Shown piece by piece: positions 10,151 to 23,421 of a stretch of 64,000 nucleotides of DNA (positions are counted from its first letter, which is position 1; each line of letters opens with the position of its first letter). Origin of the DNA: Smallanthus sonchifolius (Eukaryota > Streptophyta > Magnoliopsida > Asterales > Asteraceae); assembly GCA_023525975.1 (NCBI GenBank), contig CM042018.1:73229001-73293000 (forward strand), read 5' to 3'. The notes under the pieces were generated by a model that saw only the letters and a program-made list of their open reading frames with translations, did not search any database and was not told where the DNA came from. Made by a program: the position numbers and the translations under genes.

Positions 10151-12465
10151 TGTAACATTTCTGATTTTCATCAGGTAATTGTTTGATTTCAATAAACAAA
10201 CACATTTCAGTTTCGATTCGTGTACAAACAAACTACGATGCAGTTACATATACAAACTATTCTATTACAATAACAAATTAAACAAAAACACCATTATCTC
10301 ACAAGCCCCGAGGACCAAAAACTGACAAAACTCAAAAACTACAAAACTAGGCAAGCACGGTCGCGCCTGCAGACCTAAGCAAGGTCGCGCCTAAAGTAGG
10401 CACGGTCGTGCTGATGAACCCACTTGACTCTGCAGAAGTCAAATAATACCATACCCGCTGAATTCGCGAAATTTAAAATGGAGAAAAGCCGGTCTTCGCG
10501 CGTCAGACCATACTCGTCTGAATTCCTTCTGAAACACGCATCAAATGTCGTCCAATTTGCACAATTTTTTTAATCCCATTCACACCACAACCGAGTTTCT
10601 CGAATTCGTGGATATAAAGCGACTTGCATGATTTCTACGCCTTCATATAAGCCCACTCAGCCTCCCTGAACTCTCATTCGACACTCACAACACTTCTGGA
10701 GTCCGATCGATCGCCAAGAAGCTCGACTCTTTGACCCGTAGCCGACTGCATTAAATTGCCCATTGTTAACGAGTAAGTAACACTTCCTTAGCTTCGTGTG
10801 TACCCCTAGGATGAAAGCCCTATACTAATTCGTAGTTATATCACACAATCAATTCGATTTTGAACCAAAGAGCCGAAAACTAAACTTTTACTCGAACTAC
10901 CACTTAAACACGATATAAATACAATCAAACTATGTAGATACATTCGCAAACACCTAATCTATGAAAGCCCTAAGAATACAGGAGCGTTTATTATAAGAAT
11001 CGATCGAATTGTGTCTGGAAAAGACCCGACACGGTCGCGCTCATCCCTGAGCGCGGTCGTGCCTGACCAAGCACAATCGTGCCCCAGGTGTGGCCTGGTC
11101 GTGCTTACCGAGCAAACAAGTCTTGACCAAAAACAAAACACTAGACGCGGTCGTGCCAGATACGAGCACGGTCGTGCTCTATGTCCAGAACCTATGAAGT
11201 ACCTTCTGACTCGACCACGGGCGCGTTTCAGACCACCACGGTCACGCCCGGCAACGAGCGCGGTCGTGCCCTACTTGAGCACGGTCGTGCTCCTTGACCA
11301 GAAACTTTAATCTTATTATTTTCAAACTTAATTTAATATGTTTTTATTTAAACATTTCAAAACTTGTTTATAAAAATTTAAGTTATAAAATCCCAAGACC
11401 CGGGAATCATTTATATACCAAATCGCTGATTTAGAAATTTAAAACGATTAATTCCCGATAGTTTCAAAACCGATGAAATCGTGAATTTATATAATCATTT
11501 TTATTTATACAAATATATATATATTGATTTAAACAAATATCGTTTAATTAAATTTTGTTTAAATAAATATATATATATATATATCGCTACTAATTTATTA
11601 TTCTAAAACCAACCCTAAACACACAAACCACCAACGAACCCACTTTGGACACAAAATAACACAAACAGTGACACGCGTTATACCCTCATTCGATAGGTCA
11701 AACGTAGCGACCTACAACACGCTTGGTATTTTTGTCGATCTGTGCAAACTACACGCTCCAACACAAGTGAGTTACATAGCCCCTCTTTTACTCTATTTAC
11801 AAACTTTTGGGGTGGAACATGCGTTCTATTTACTATGTTTACAAACTACACAATATACAATTCCACCCTACAATCATGTGTTACAATTTTGAGCTTTGTG
11901 CTTGAGTACTAGGTGTGTAGACCAACACGCAGTTTGCTATTCACGTGCAATCATTAACTATTTTATAGCCTACAGTAAACAGTGATAGATCTATTGAGTC
12001 TGACAAACCCACCCAGGTAGGGTGACTGTTACTGCCAACACGCGTTTGTTTTGCATGCTAGTTACAAAGGTTTGATTGTACTACCAGGTCACACGATGGT
12101 ATCTCTCCATAAATGCCTTAATTTCCATGTTTGTATGAATTGTATGCACACGACACTATATTCTATTACATGACACGAAAACCTATGTATTCTCACCAAC
12201 TTTTTAGTTGACTTTGTTTTTTTAACCATGTTTCAGGTGACAATGTTTGAAGTATTACAAGCTGCTACATATAGGATTTGGACCTAGCAATTAATCTAAA
12301 CTATTTGTATTTTGTAATCGCTACATTTGGTTCTTGTATGGTATGAACTTGCTATGTGTAATGAAAATGAATGTTTAAATTATTCAAACTTTAGCAACCA
12401 TGAGCTATGAACAGTCTGCACAGCTTCACGCCCCGACGTTTTCCGCCGTCGGTTGGGGTGTGACA
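10151..12465 (+). repeat. Gypsy-1 LTR 2, shared middle LTR (2315 bp)
   Basis: It is the 3' LTR of copy a and the 5' LTR of copy b. By eye I find no difference from LTR 3. It carries the LTR 3 state at every site where LTR 1 differs, up to about 12020. Confidence 0.95.
11767..12236 (+). other. Putative leader intron inside Gypsy-1 LTR 2
   Basis: Same donor, branch and acceptor sequences as in LTR 1; 470 nt. Confidence 0.58.
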
Positions 12466-12468
12466 GAT

Positions 12469-12480
12469 TGGTATCAGAGC
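12469..12480 (+). other. Primer binding site, Gypsy-1 copy b
   Basis: TGGTATCAGAGC three bases after LTR 2. Confidence 0.9.
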
Positions 12481-13159
12481 CTTGGTTATAGGGAATTAGG
12501 TTATTAGACACCTTTGACCTAGACTATAACTTTAGGACACCCAACAATGTCATGCTACATGTTTTATGTGATACGTGCTATTTGCTATATGTCACATGCT
12601 TTATGTGTTAGTTATTTGATACTTAAAATGTTTAGACTACATGACTTAATAAGCATACGTAAATAATAAATTAAATAAATCGTATCCATACCCGTATCCT
12701 AAGCCGCGTATCCTCCTTAACTGCTTCTATGTCATCATCGCCATAACTTGTGGAAAAACTCATACTCGTAGACATTAGTCTATCAAAAATATTTTATATA
12801 CCCGTTAAGGTTTTAGACTCTGTTAATTATTAAAGGACATGTGCAATCTGGAAGGGTGACACCTGTATTCTGGGTTTTCTGTCTAGGAAAGCATTTCATA
12901 TAAATCCCAATCAACCGAGGGATCCGTATGCTTTCCTGGGAATTCCCGGGATGAGTGTTTACCTATAGGCTAAAGCACGTCTCCTTGAAAATTATTTAAG
13001 TCTAATTAACCTTAATATGTCATTGTGTTCAAGTAGAAATGTGATTACTTGAAAACAATCCGAACTATGAAATAAATATGTTATTTTTCCTCCTATCCTA
13101 AATTTCAACAGATTTTTATAAATTCTCACAACATTTTTGTATCATTCTCTTTTTATAGA

Positions 13160-16100
13160 ATGCCTCCTCGTCGTAACATCAACCGCAACAACACCGACAA
13201 CGCCAACGATAGCACCAACACCAATACCAGCAATGCCAACAACAATAATACCGACCTTGCTGCTCTCCTCACTCAGCTAGTAACTCAACTAACTCAAGAC
13301 AATAACAACAACAATGGAAACGCCAGTGGTAGTGCTAATACTGGTGGTGGCGGTGGTGCCAACCCGCCACATTGTACCTTCAAGCATTTCAACTCTTGCA
13401 ATCCCCTGAAATTTTATGGTACCGAAGGAGCCACGGGACTCCTTCAATGGTTCGAAAATATTGAGGGCACCTTCCACAATAGTGACTGTCCGGACAATCT
13501 GCGTGTTCGCCATGCCACTAGTGTCTTCCAAAAACGCGCACTAACCTGGTGGAATGGGGAGAAGAGAACAAGGGGAGTAGAAGTAGCAATGGCTCTGCCA
13601 TGGGATGAGCTGAAAAGGATCATGACCGAGGAATTCTGTCCTCGAAATGAGATGAAGAAACTGGAAGCGGAATTTTGGGATCTTACCTAAGATAGCGGTG
13701 AAAGCTTGGCGTACACCAACCGTTTTCACGAACTGAGCATGCTGGTACCTCACATGGTTACACCTTTGTCTAGGTGTATTGAAAAATATATCGGTGGCCT
13801 ACCGAGACAAATCCAGGACACTGTTCTGGGAAGAAATCCTGCAAACCAAGAGGATGCTATTCGTCTAGCTGCCACACTGACCGATAATCACGTTAAAGCA
13901 GGTACTCTTACCAAAAAGGGGGCCAAGAAAGTTTCTGACACCACAACTCCTCCTACTCATGTCAAAGAAATTCAAAATGAACAGTATCGAAACACCAGGA
14001 AGAGAAAGGCGAAAAATTTTGCAGTAGTCACTCCGGCCGCCCCAATTAATCAAGTTGCACCCTTGGCTCAAAATCCAGCCAAGAAAGCTTATGGAGGTAC
14101 CTACCCACTCTGCAACAACTACAACTATCATCACCCACAAACTATCCCATGTCGCATTTGCAATAATTGTGGGAAACTTGGCCATACGACCAATATCTGC
14201 CGACAAAAGGCACTTACTACTCAAGCCAACCCGGTTAATCAACCCGGAGCTAATCAAGTGGTTCCAATCAATGCAAATGGACGGGCTTGCTTTGAATGTG
14301 GCAACCCGAACCACTTCCGAAACCAATGTCCAAAACTTATGAACAATAATCAGGGCGGAGCTCGTGGACGTGCTTTCAACATCAACGCCAATGAAGCTCA
14401 AGCCAACGATCATGTGGTCAACGGTACGTTTCTTGTAAATAAACAATTTGCATCTATACTATTTGATACCGGGGCCGATAAGAGTTTTGTGTCACTTAAC
14501 TTTGAACCTTTACTTGCAAAAACACGATCCAAACTCGAGAAAACCTTCACCGTTGAAGTAGCGGATGGAAACTCCATCACTATTGACTCCATCATTCATG
14601 ACTGCTCACTAGAACTCAATGGTCACACGTTTCCAGTCAACCTTATACCAATGCCGTTGGGAAGCTTTGACGTCATCATCGGCATGGATTGGTTATCTAA
14701 AAACCATGCCGAGGTCATGTGCTTTGAAAAGTACATCCGAGTACCTCTTCCACCGGGAGACATATTGAAAGTCTTTGGAGAGAAACCTTGCAAAGGACTC
14801 AAACTGATGTCATGCATAACTGCCCAGAAATACATTCGAAAGAAGTGCATGGTTTTCCTAGCTCATGTGATTCAAAAAGAAGACAAGGAGAGAAGAATAG
14901 AAGATATTCCCGTCATTCAGGAGTTTCCCGAAGTCTTTCCCGACGACTTACCCGGTCTTCCACCTGTTCGGGAAGTAAAGTTTCGAATCGATCTTATACC
15001 CGGAGCAAACCCTGTGGCTAAAGCTCCATACCGGCTTGCACCTTCCGAATTGCAAGAACTTGCAAGTCAACTTCAAGAACTCGCTGACAAAGGTTTCATA
15101 CGGCCAAGTCATTCACCGTGGGGTGCACCGGTCTTGTTTGTTAAAAAGAAGGATGGTTCATTCCGCATGTGTATTGACTATCAAGAGCTCAACAAGCTTA
15201 CAATCAAAAACCGCTACCCGTTACCTAGGATTGACGACCTCTTCGATCAACTCCAAGGTTCTACTTGTTTCTCGAAGATTGATCTTCGATCTGGTTATCA
15301 CCAACTGCGTGTCCGAGAAGAAGATATTCCAAAGACCGCCTTCCGAACAAGATATGGTCATTACGAGTTCACGGTTATGGCTTTTGGGTTGACCAATGCA
15401 CCTGCTGTCTTTATGGATCTCATGAACCGCATGTGCAAACCATACCTTGACAAATTCGTGATCGTTTTCATCGATGACATCTTGATCTATTCCAAGACTG
15501 AGGAAGAACATGAACAGCACCTTAGACTGATTTTGGATCTCCTGAGAACCGAACAATTATACGCCAAGTTATCCAAATGTGAATTTTGGCTAAAGGAGGT
15601 TCAATTTTTGGGTCATGTTGTCAATAAAAAGGGAATACATGTCGACCCTGCCAAGATCGAAGCTGTCAAGAATTGGAGTGCTCCTCAAACCCCTACCGAG
15701 GTTCGTTCGTTCCTTGGTTTAGCGGGTTATTACCGAAGATTCATTTCCAATTTCTCCAAGATTGCTGTTCCCCTCACCGCCTTGACACATAAAGGTAAAC
15801 CTTATGAATGGGGGCCGAAACAAGAAGAAGCTTTCCAAACTCTTAAACAGAAGTTATGTGATGCTCCTATTCTGACTCTTCCCGAAGGAAACGATGATCT
15901 AGTCGTCTACTGTGATGCCTCTAACCTAGGCCTTGGTTGTGTTCTCATGCAACGAGGCAAGGTAATCGCTTATGCATCGAGGCAACTCAAGATCCATGAA
16001 AAGAACTATACGACGCACGATCTGGAGCTAGGTGCAGTCATATTTGCCTTGAAGATTTGGAGACATTATCTATATGGCACAAAATGTGTGGTATTCACCG

Positions 16101-17734
16101 ATCACAAAAGCCTCCAACACATCTTCAACCAAAAAGAACTCAACATGAGGCAACGACGTTGGGTTGAACTCCTCAATGATTACGATTGCGAGATTCGTTA
16201 TCATCCCGGCAAGGCTAATGTTGTAGCCGATGCGCTGAGCCGTAAAGAACGCGTCATGCTCCAAAGTGTCAAGATTCATTCCGACATTCAAACCCGTATT
16301 CTAGAAGCTCAACACGTCTCGATTACCGGGGGCAATATGTATGAGGAAATGTCGTGCGGTGCTGAATTCCAACTAGAGACTAAAAATAATGGTTTGCTTT
16401 ATTTCTTGGATCGTATTTGGGTTCCCAATCGCAATGATCTCCGGGAATTCCTCATGACTGAAGCACACAAGTCTCGGTATTCTATTCATCCCGGTGCGGA
16501 TAAAATGTATCACCATCTTCGACCACAATATTGGTGGCCTGGTATGAAGAAAGACATTGCACTCTATGTTGCAAAATGTCTAACCTGCTCTAAAGTCAAG
16601 GCCGAACATCAACGTCCTTCCGGTTTACTTGAACAACCAGAAATCCCCGTGTGGAAATGGGAAAATCTAGCCATGGACTTCTTTACTAAACTCCCCCGTA
16701 CTTCAAACGGCTATGATAGCATTTGGGTAATCATTGACCGTCTCACAAAGTCCGCACACTTCCTGCCCATCCGTGAAGACTATCGGGTTGAGAAATTGGC
16801 CCGAATCTATACTAACGAAATTGTGAGTCGACACGGTATACCTTTGAACATAATCTCCGACAGAGATGCTCGTTTCACTTCCAGATTTTGGCAATCTCTG
16901 CAAAAGGCACTTGGCACACGATTGGATTTAAGCACAGCCTACCATCCCCAAACTGATGGTCAGACAGAACGAACAATCCAAACCCTCGAAGACATGCTGA
17001 GAGCCTGTGTCATAGACTTTGGTGGCAATTGGGATTCAAACTTATCACTTATTGAATTCTCCTACAATAACAGCTACCACACCAGCATCAACATGGCTCC
17101 ATTCGAAGCTCTTTATGGTCGCAAATGCCGTTCTCCTATCTGTTGGAACGAGATTGGTGAAGCACAAATCACCGGTCCCGAGTTAATTCAGGAAACATCC
17201 GACAAAATCCTTCAAATCCGTGACAACATCCGAGTAGCGAGAAGTCGACAAAAGAGCTATGCCGACAAGCGACGAAAACCCTTGGAATTCCAAGTGGGTG
17301 ACCTTGTGCTTCTCAAAGTATCCCCTTGGAAGGGTGTGATCCGCTTTGGAAAGAAAGGCAAGCTAGCACCTCGTTACGTAGGCCCGTTCAAGATCCTTGA
17401 AAGAATCGGGAAAGTGGCTTACAAACTTGAGCTACCTCCAGCACTCAACAATGTTCATCCAACCTTCCACGTGTCCAACCTGAAGAAATGTCTTGCTGAT
17501 GAGAACCTCCACATACCTCTTGACGACGTGCGCATTGATGAAACGATGCATTTCGTCGAGAAACCAGTGGAAATCATGGATCGTGAAATCAAGCAACTCA
17601 AGCGCAGCCGCATCCCTATAGTCAAAGTCCGTTGGGATTCAAAACGCGGTCCTGAGTTTACTTGGGAACGTGAAGACCAAATGAAACTCAAGTATCCTCA
17701 CCTATTCACCAATTCTGTAACCTCAACTAGTTGA
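13160..17734 (+). pseudogene. gag-pol: Gypsy-1 copy b gag-pol, same in-frame stop in gag
   Basis: The layout matches copy a, with the identical TAA (13688-13690) in gag. I found only about four base differences from copy a across the internal region. Two change residues: a Cys to Tyr change in the degenerate zinc motif (CNNCNYHH becomes CNNYNYHH) and Val to Met after the second knuckle. The protease, RT, RNase H and integrase motifs listed for copy a are unchanged, and the reading frame stays open to the TAG at 17734. Sharing the stop shows that the stop predates the duplication or was copied by it. Confidence 0.93.
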
Positions 17735-17768
17735 ATTTCGGGACGAAATCCCCTCAACAAGGGGAGAC

Positions 17769-20083
17769 TGTAACATTTCTGATTTTCATCAGGTAATTGT
17801 TTGATTTCAATAAACAAACACATTTCAGTTTCGATTCGTGTACAAACAAACTACGATGCAGTTACATATACAAACTATTCTATTACAATAACAAATTAAA
17901 CAAAAACACCATTATCTCACAAGCCCCGAGGACCAAAAACTGACAAAACTCAAAAACTACAAAACTAGGCAAGCACGGTCGCGCCTGCAGACCTAAGCAA
18001 GGTCGCGCCTAAAGTAGGCACGGTCGTGCTGATGAACCCACTTGACTCTGCAGAAGTCAAATAATACCATACCCGCTGAATTCGCGAAATTTAAAATGGA
18101 GAAAAGCCGGTCTTCGCGCGTCAGACCATACTCGTCTGAATTCCTTCTGAAACACGCATCAAATGTCGTCCAATTTGCACAATTTTTTTAATCCCATTCA
18201 CACCACAACCGAGTTTCTCGAATTCGTGGATATAAAGCGACTTGCATGATTTCTACGCCTTCATATAAGCCCACTCAGCCTCCCTGAACTCTCATTCGAC
18301 ACTCACAACACTTCTGGAGTCCGATCGATCGCCAAGAAGCTCGACTCTTTGACCCGTAGCCGACTGCATTAAATTGCCCATTGTTAACGAGTAAGTAACA
18401 CTTCCTTAGCTTCGTGTGTACCCCTAGGATGAAAGCCCTATACTAATTCGTAGTTATATCACACAATCAATTCGATTTTGAACCAAAGAGCCGAAAACTA
18501 AACTTTTACTCGAACTACCACTTAAACACGATATAAATACAATCAAACTATGTAGATACATTCGCAAACACCTAATCTATGAAAGCCCTAAGAATACAGG
18601 AGCGTTTATTATAAGAATCGATCGAATTGTGTCTGGAAAAGACCCGACACGGTCGCGCTCATCCCTGAGCGCGGTCGTGCCTGACCAAGCACAATCGTGC
18701 CCCAGGTGTGGCCTGGTCGTGCTTACCGAGCAAACAAGTCTTGACCAAAAACAAAACACTAGACGCGGTCGTGCCAGATACGAGCACGGTCGTGCTCTAT
18801 GTCCAGAACCTATGAAGTACCTTCTGACTCGACCACGGGCGCGTTTCAGACCACCACGGTCACGCCCGGCAACGAGCGCGGTCGTGCCCTACTTGAGCAC
18901 GGTCGTGCTCCTTGACCAGAAACTTTAATCTTATTATTTTCAAACTTAATTTAATATGTTTTTATTTAAACATTTCAAAACTTGTTTATAAAAATTTAAG
19001 TTATAAAATCCCAAGACCCGGGAATCATTTATATACCAAATCGCTGATTTAGAAATTTAAAACGATTAATTCCCGATAGTTTCAAAACCGATGAAATCGT
19101 GAATTTATATAATCATTTTTATTTATACAAATATATATATATTGATTTAAACAAATATCGTTTAATTAAATTTTGTTTAAATAAATATATATATATATAT
19201 ATCGCTACTAATTTATTATTCTAAAACCAACCCTAAACACACAAACCACCAACGAACCCACTTTGGACACAAAATAACACAAACAGTGACACGCGTTATA
19301 CCCTCATTCGATAGGTCAAACGTAGCGACCTACAACACGCTTGGTATTTTTGTCGATCTGTGCAAACTACACGCTCCAACACAAGTGAGTTACATAGCCC
19401 CTCTTTTACTCTATTTACAAACTTTTGGGGTGGAACATGCGTTCTATTTACTATGTTTACAAACTACACAATATACAATTCCACCCTACAATCATGTGTT
19501 ACAATTTTGAGCTTTGTGCTTGAGTACTAGGTGTGTAGACCAACACGCAGTTTGCTATTCACGTGCAATCATTAACTATTTTATAGCCTACAGTAAACAG
19601 TGATAGATCTATTGAGTCTGACAAACCCACCCAGGTAGGGTGACTGTTACTGCCAACACGCGTTTGTTTTGCATGCTAGTTACAAAGGTTTGATTGTACT
19701 ACCAGGTCACACGATGGTATCTCTCCATAAATGCCTTAATTTCCATGTTTGTATGAATTGTATGCACACGACACTATATTCTATTACATGACACGAAAAC
19801 CTATGTATTCTCACCAACTTTTTAGTTGACTTTGTTTTTTTAACCATGTTTCAGGTGACAATGTTTGAAGTATTACAAGCTGCTACATATAGGATTTGGA
19901 CCTAGCAATTAATCTAAACTATTTGTATTTTGTAATCGCTACATTTGGTTCTTGTATGGTATGAACTTGCTATGTGTAATGAAAATGAATGTTTAAATTA
20001 TTCAAACTTTAGCAACCATGAGCTATGAACAGTCTGCACAGCTTCACGCCCCGACGTTTTCCGCCGTCGGTTGGGGTGTGACA
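17769..20083 (+). repeat. Gypsy-1 LTR 3 (2315 bp)
   Basis: TG...CA ends; preceded by AAGGGGAGAC and followed by the second ACTGC target duplication, after which the Copia-A ORF resumes. Confidence 0.95.
19385..19854 (+). other. Putative leader intron inside Gypsy-1 LTR 3
   Basis: Same donor and acceptor as in LTRs 1 and 2; 470 nt. Confidence 0.55.
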
Positions 20084-23082
20084 ACTGCACAGTATCCCCC
20101 AATGTCATAAGGGCTACCGTTGCTGGTCAGGCTATCGCTTTATCTGAAGACACCATAAGAAGGGTCCTGCAGTTCAGAGACCTTGCTACCGACCCGATAG
20201 CCTATCCAGACTACTATGTGGATGGGTGTTGGAGGCAAAGAATAGGATACGTCGGAGCGAGGGACTATGCCTCATACAAAAAGATGTGGGTATTAGAGCA
20301 ATGGCGGTATTTCGCCCACGTCATGATCGTGTGCATCTCGTCAAGGAAAGCTGGTAAAGATGCCATGGGTCATGACCTTGCAGCAGCCATGGTGGGCTTG
20401 TCTCTTAATAGGGGCTACAACTTCTCGCGCTACATCTTCAAAGCAATCAATGACCAGATCAACACAGCGAAGAAGTTTAGATTCTTATTGTACCCTTGGT
20501 TTGTGCAACTCTTGATTGATGACGCGTTGCCAAACCTTCCTGCTATAGGGGAGAGACTGCAAGTCAAGCCGGTGGACAAAAGAGTATTTGCTCAATTCTT
20601 AAAGCCAGGCGTGTAGAACCTACCCCTGTGCATACAGAACTCTTTGGCCACCTACTCAATGAAGCATATGTCGCACCTGAAGATTGGAATTCGTATAGTC
20701 CCATTCGGCACCAGAAATGAGTGAAAACTCTGATGAGCAACAACAGGAGGAAATGGAGAGTGATGATGGTTCGTCCGAGGATGGAGACGACGAAGGCGGT
20801 GATGGTGGTGCTGAGGAATCCGATTCAGAAGTTACATAATCAGATTCTTCTGATTTCGATGACGCACCATCGCAGGCACACCCAAGGAGATCGGTACAGG
20901 TAACCCTACCTGAGTCGTCCTCCAAAAGAAAGCGACAGAGCTCGAGCAGCGAATATGAGCCATCCTCTAACTCTGATGCTGCTCTACAAAGACAAAGACG
21001 AGAGAGTGTTCATAAGAACAAGGGAGATAGGCAAGAGGTTGCTATTTCCATGGTAGTAGAGGTCCCGACTGTTCAGCAAGTACAAGTTCCAACTGCCAGT
21101 CCAGATTCAGCCTCTACCCCACCAGCACAGCAATTGTACCGTAGGAGGAGAAGACCACAAGTTCAAGCTAACGTGGTAGTCACAACAGTCACAGAGGAGG
21201 TTCCTGTGATGGTGACCCTCCCTACAACATCAGTCCAAGTGGCGGTGACTACTCCAATTGTCACGGAGTCTGTCACCATCACCCCTACCACAACACCCAC
21301 TCCCATCATCTCATCCACAATCCAAACACCCACCATTGAGCCGTCAAGCCAACCCTTTAATTATGGTGACTTCACACAAGGGTTTGACTTCGACACGATC
21401 TTCGCCTCCCCTATCCATAATGTCGAAGCTTCATCGTCTAGGCATCCTGATCCGAATGATGCAAGGATCGATGTGCTAGAAACCCAAGTTGCTGGACTGC
21501 TGAAGAATATTCAGAAGTCAAAGGAGGAATCTGATGCTCAACAAGCACAGATTAATTCACTGGCCGATGAAGTTAGGATTCTACATAGCCAGAGAACGGG
21601 GACTAATGAGCGAATGAAGAACGTAATGGCACAGAACGAGCTGTTAATGAAGACAAATGAAATAATTCTAGGCCACAGAACTTCACTTGAGCTAAGGCTG
21701 GATTTACAAAGAAAAGAGCATGAAGCGATGGTCAAATTAGTTGCAGAACTGACCAAGAAGCTTGATACCCAGGGGGAGAAGGAGAAGGGAAAGAGAAAGA
21801 GAAAGAAAAGAAATCCACTGGTGCTGAGCCTTGTCATCCAGTCGACTTGACTAAGGATGACGATAAAGACAAGGATCCTGAAGCCGGTCCTAGTGGAGGT
21901 GAGCACCAAGCTTTGGCAATTGTGCGCATCTCTACTATTCCAATGGCTGAGGGGGAGTTTACTCAGCAAGAAGGTGGTGATACCTCTAGTGGTGGTGGTG
22001 AGAAAGGAAAGTCAGCAGCTGAAGTATTTAAGGACTTATCTGATGTTGAGATCCTTTATCTAGAGTCTGACTATTCCAAGGAAGCACAGATCGATGCTCT
22101 CTTTAATCTAGAAGACGGAGAGATCGACTCTGGTGATGACTGGAATGATGATGATGAAGACGTGGTGATAGAGATTCCCAAGGGTGATGGGGAAGGAGAG
22201 TACGAGCTAGAAGATGGAGAGATCTTTGAATTTCCATCATTCGAAGCTCAGCTCGATATAGGTTCAGTCGAGCAAGCTAGTAATGCGGAAGCCTCGACTG
22301 AAGCCTCCCCAGTCAACCCTACACCTGTGGACCCAGAGGCACCAAAAGAAACAGACATGCCTTCTACTTCATCAAAGGATGCAGCTCCGGTGTGGCAAAA
22401 GACGTCTATCATAGACAAGCACGGAGCAACAGGGATGATCTTGGCTGTAAGGTTCGAGGAGGATAAGCAGTTGTTCGCAATCAAAACATCTGGCGGGGTC
22501 CAATACTTGAAACCCACCAGTGAAGCGTTCAGCTCCTTACCCAAATATGACCTTGTGAACCTAGCAAACCGAGAGCTACTGGGTCATTCCAATCACGCAG
22601 TGGCGATGGGTTTGTGGGTGGTTCTGCAGCGAGAAGCAAGATCAGGGAAGTTCGAGATGTTCAAGCCTCAAGTGCCCAAGAGAGTCAAGGATAAGCACGA
22701 TGTACATCCTGTGACTAAGAAGCACTTAAAGAAATTGGTATACAAGCCAGTGCAATGTGAAACTAAGATTCCCCTGAGCAAGTTATCTCAGGATATTCTT
22801 GGTGACATGTGGTACTGGTACGTAGATCCAAAGACGGGCGAGGCTGTGATCATGGGAAAGGGACGTTCCGAGAGTGGGAACTTAGTGCCAAAAGAAATGA
22901 TTAGAATATTTGATGAAGTCTGCTTCATCAACTTTTCTGTGAAAGATCTGGAGGTACTAGCAGAACACTATTGCGTCTACACGGACGAATGGACAAAGCT
23001 CCTTGCTTCTAAATATGACAAGGTGATCAAGTTCTGCCTTGAATACAAGAAGAAGATGGAAGCTAATGATGCACAGCTGTGA
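20084..23082 (+). pseudogene. Copia-A downstream ORF, main part, frameshifted
   Basis: Continues the piece at 2299. Segment 20084-20616 completes the N-terminal module (WRYFAHVMIVCISSRKAG...NRGYNFSRYIFKAIN...FLLYPWFVQLLID) and ends in a stop. A shifted frame from 20717 encodes an acidic Ser/Asp/Glu stretch with one stop near 20837. A Thr/Pro-rich linker and a coiled coil follow at about 21470-21790 (DVLETQVAGLLKN...RLDLQRKEHEAMVKL). A slip near 21800, in a GA/A-rich run, moves to the frame ending at 23082, with a second acidic region (DGEIDSGDDWNDDDEDVV). The C-terminal module (LFAIKTSGGVQYLKPT...LPKYDLVNLANREL...WYWYVDPKTG) matches FEIFRGRTERR...LPDSDLSRIPEMG in Copia-B. Function unknown. 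No membrane segment is seen. Confidence 0.75.
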
Positions 23083-23282
23083 AGACGGAAGACGATGAAG
23101 ATCCTGAGTTGTTGTCAACGGGGAGTTTGTTGAAGCACTTTCCTGTGACAACACTCTGGATAGAGTTTTAGTTTGTATTTTCATGTCTGTAATTGTCTTT
23201 GTATGTAAGAGTCTTTATGTATTAGTTTATCGAGTTGTATTTACTTTTACATATTGAATGTTGCATTTCTTTCTAAGTGTTT

Positions 23283-23403
23283 TGCGCACTTACATGTGCG
23301 CAGGAGAAAGCTCCTGCGTACTTAGCAAGTACGCAAGAATACCTTTGCGTACTTGTTAAGTACGCAAGAGCATTTTGCCCTGCGCACTTGCTAAGTGCGC
23401 AGG
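23283..23403. repeat. Dyad repeat cluster in Copia-A 3' LTR
   Basis: Four dyads: TGCGCACTT-AC-ATGTGCGCA, TGCGTACTT-AGC-AAGTACGCA, TGCGTACTT-GTT-AAGTACGCA and TGCGCACTT-GCT-AAGTGCGCA. The first two are joined by an inverted CAGGAG...CTCCTG, making a larger palindrome. Confidence 0.88.
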
Positions 23404-23415
23404 CATCAGGTCAGG

Positions 23416-23421
23416 TATAAG
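23416..23421 (+). promoter_or_regulatory. TATA-like box of Copia-A 3' LTR
   Basis: TATAAG in GTCAGGTATAAGTAGG, 13 bp after the dyad cluster, at a plausible U3 position. Confidence 0.45.

Larger units (their letters stand above)
2491..20083 (+). mobile_element. Gypsy-1: tandem Tekay/Del-like retrotransposon, LTR-int-LTR-int-LTR
   Basis: Three LTRs (2491-4847, 10151-12465, 17769-20083) separate two nearly identical 5.3 kb internal regions. The unit is flanked once by the 5 bp duplication ACTGC (2486-2490 and 20084-20088). No duplication surrounds either half, so this is one insertion later expanded in place. LTRs begin TGTAACATTT and end GTGTGACA. The primer site TGGTATCAGAGC follows LTRs 1 and 2, and a purine tract (AAGGGGAGA) precedes LTRs 2 and 3. 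Long LTRs, a single gag-pol frame and a C-terminal chromodomain-like tail indicate the Tekay/Del chromovirus lineage. Confidence 0.95.

Noticed and set aside
20656..20925. Minus-strand Ser-rich 89-codon ORF
   Set aside because: It is the reverse of the acidic Asp/Glu/Ser stretch in the Copia-A ORF.
2299..23082. Calling the downstream ORF an envelope gene
   Set aside because: No signal peptide, transmembrane helix or cleavage motif is visible; the position alone is not enough.
23283..23403. CRISPR-like array of short palindromic repeats
   Set aside because: Repeats are imperfect and spacers are short and uneven; plant retrotransposon LTR context, and no cas genes.
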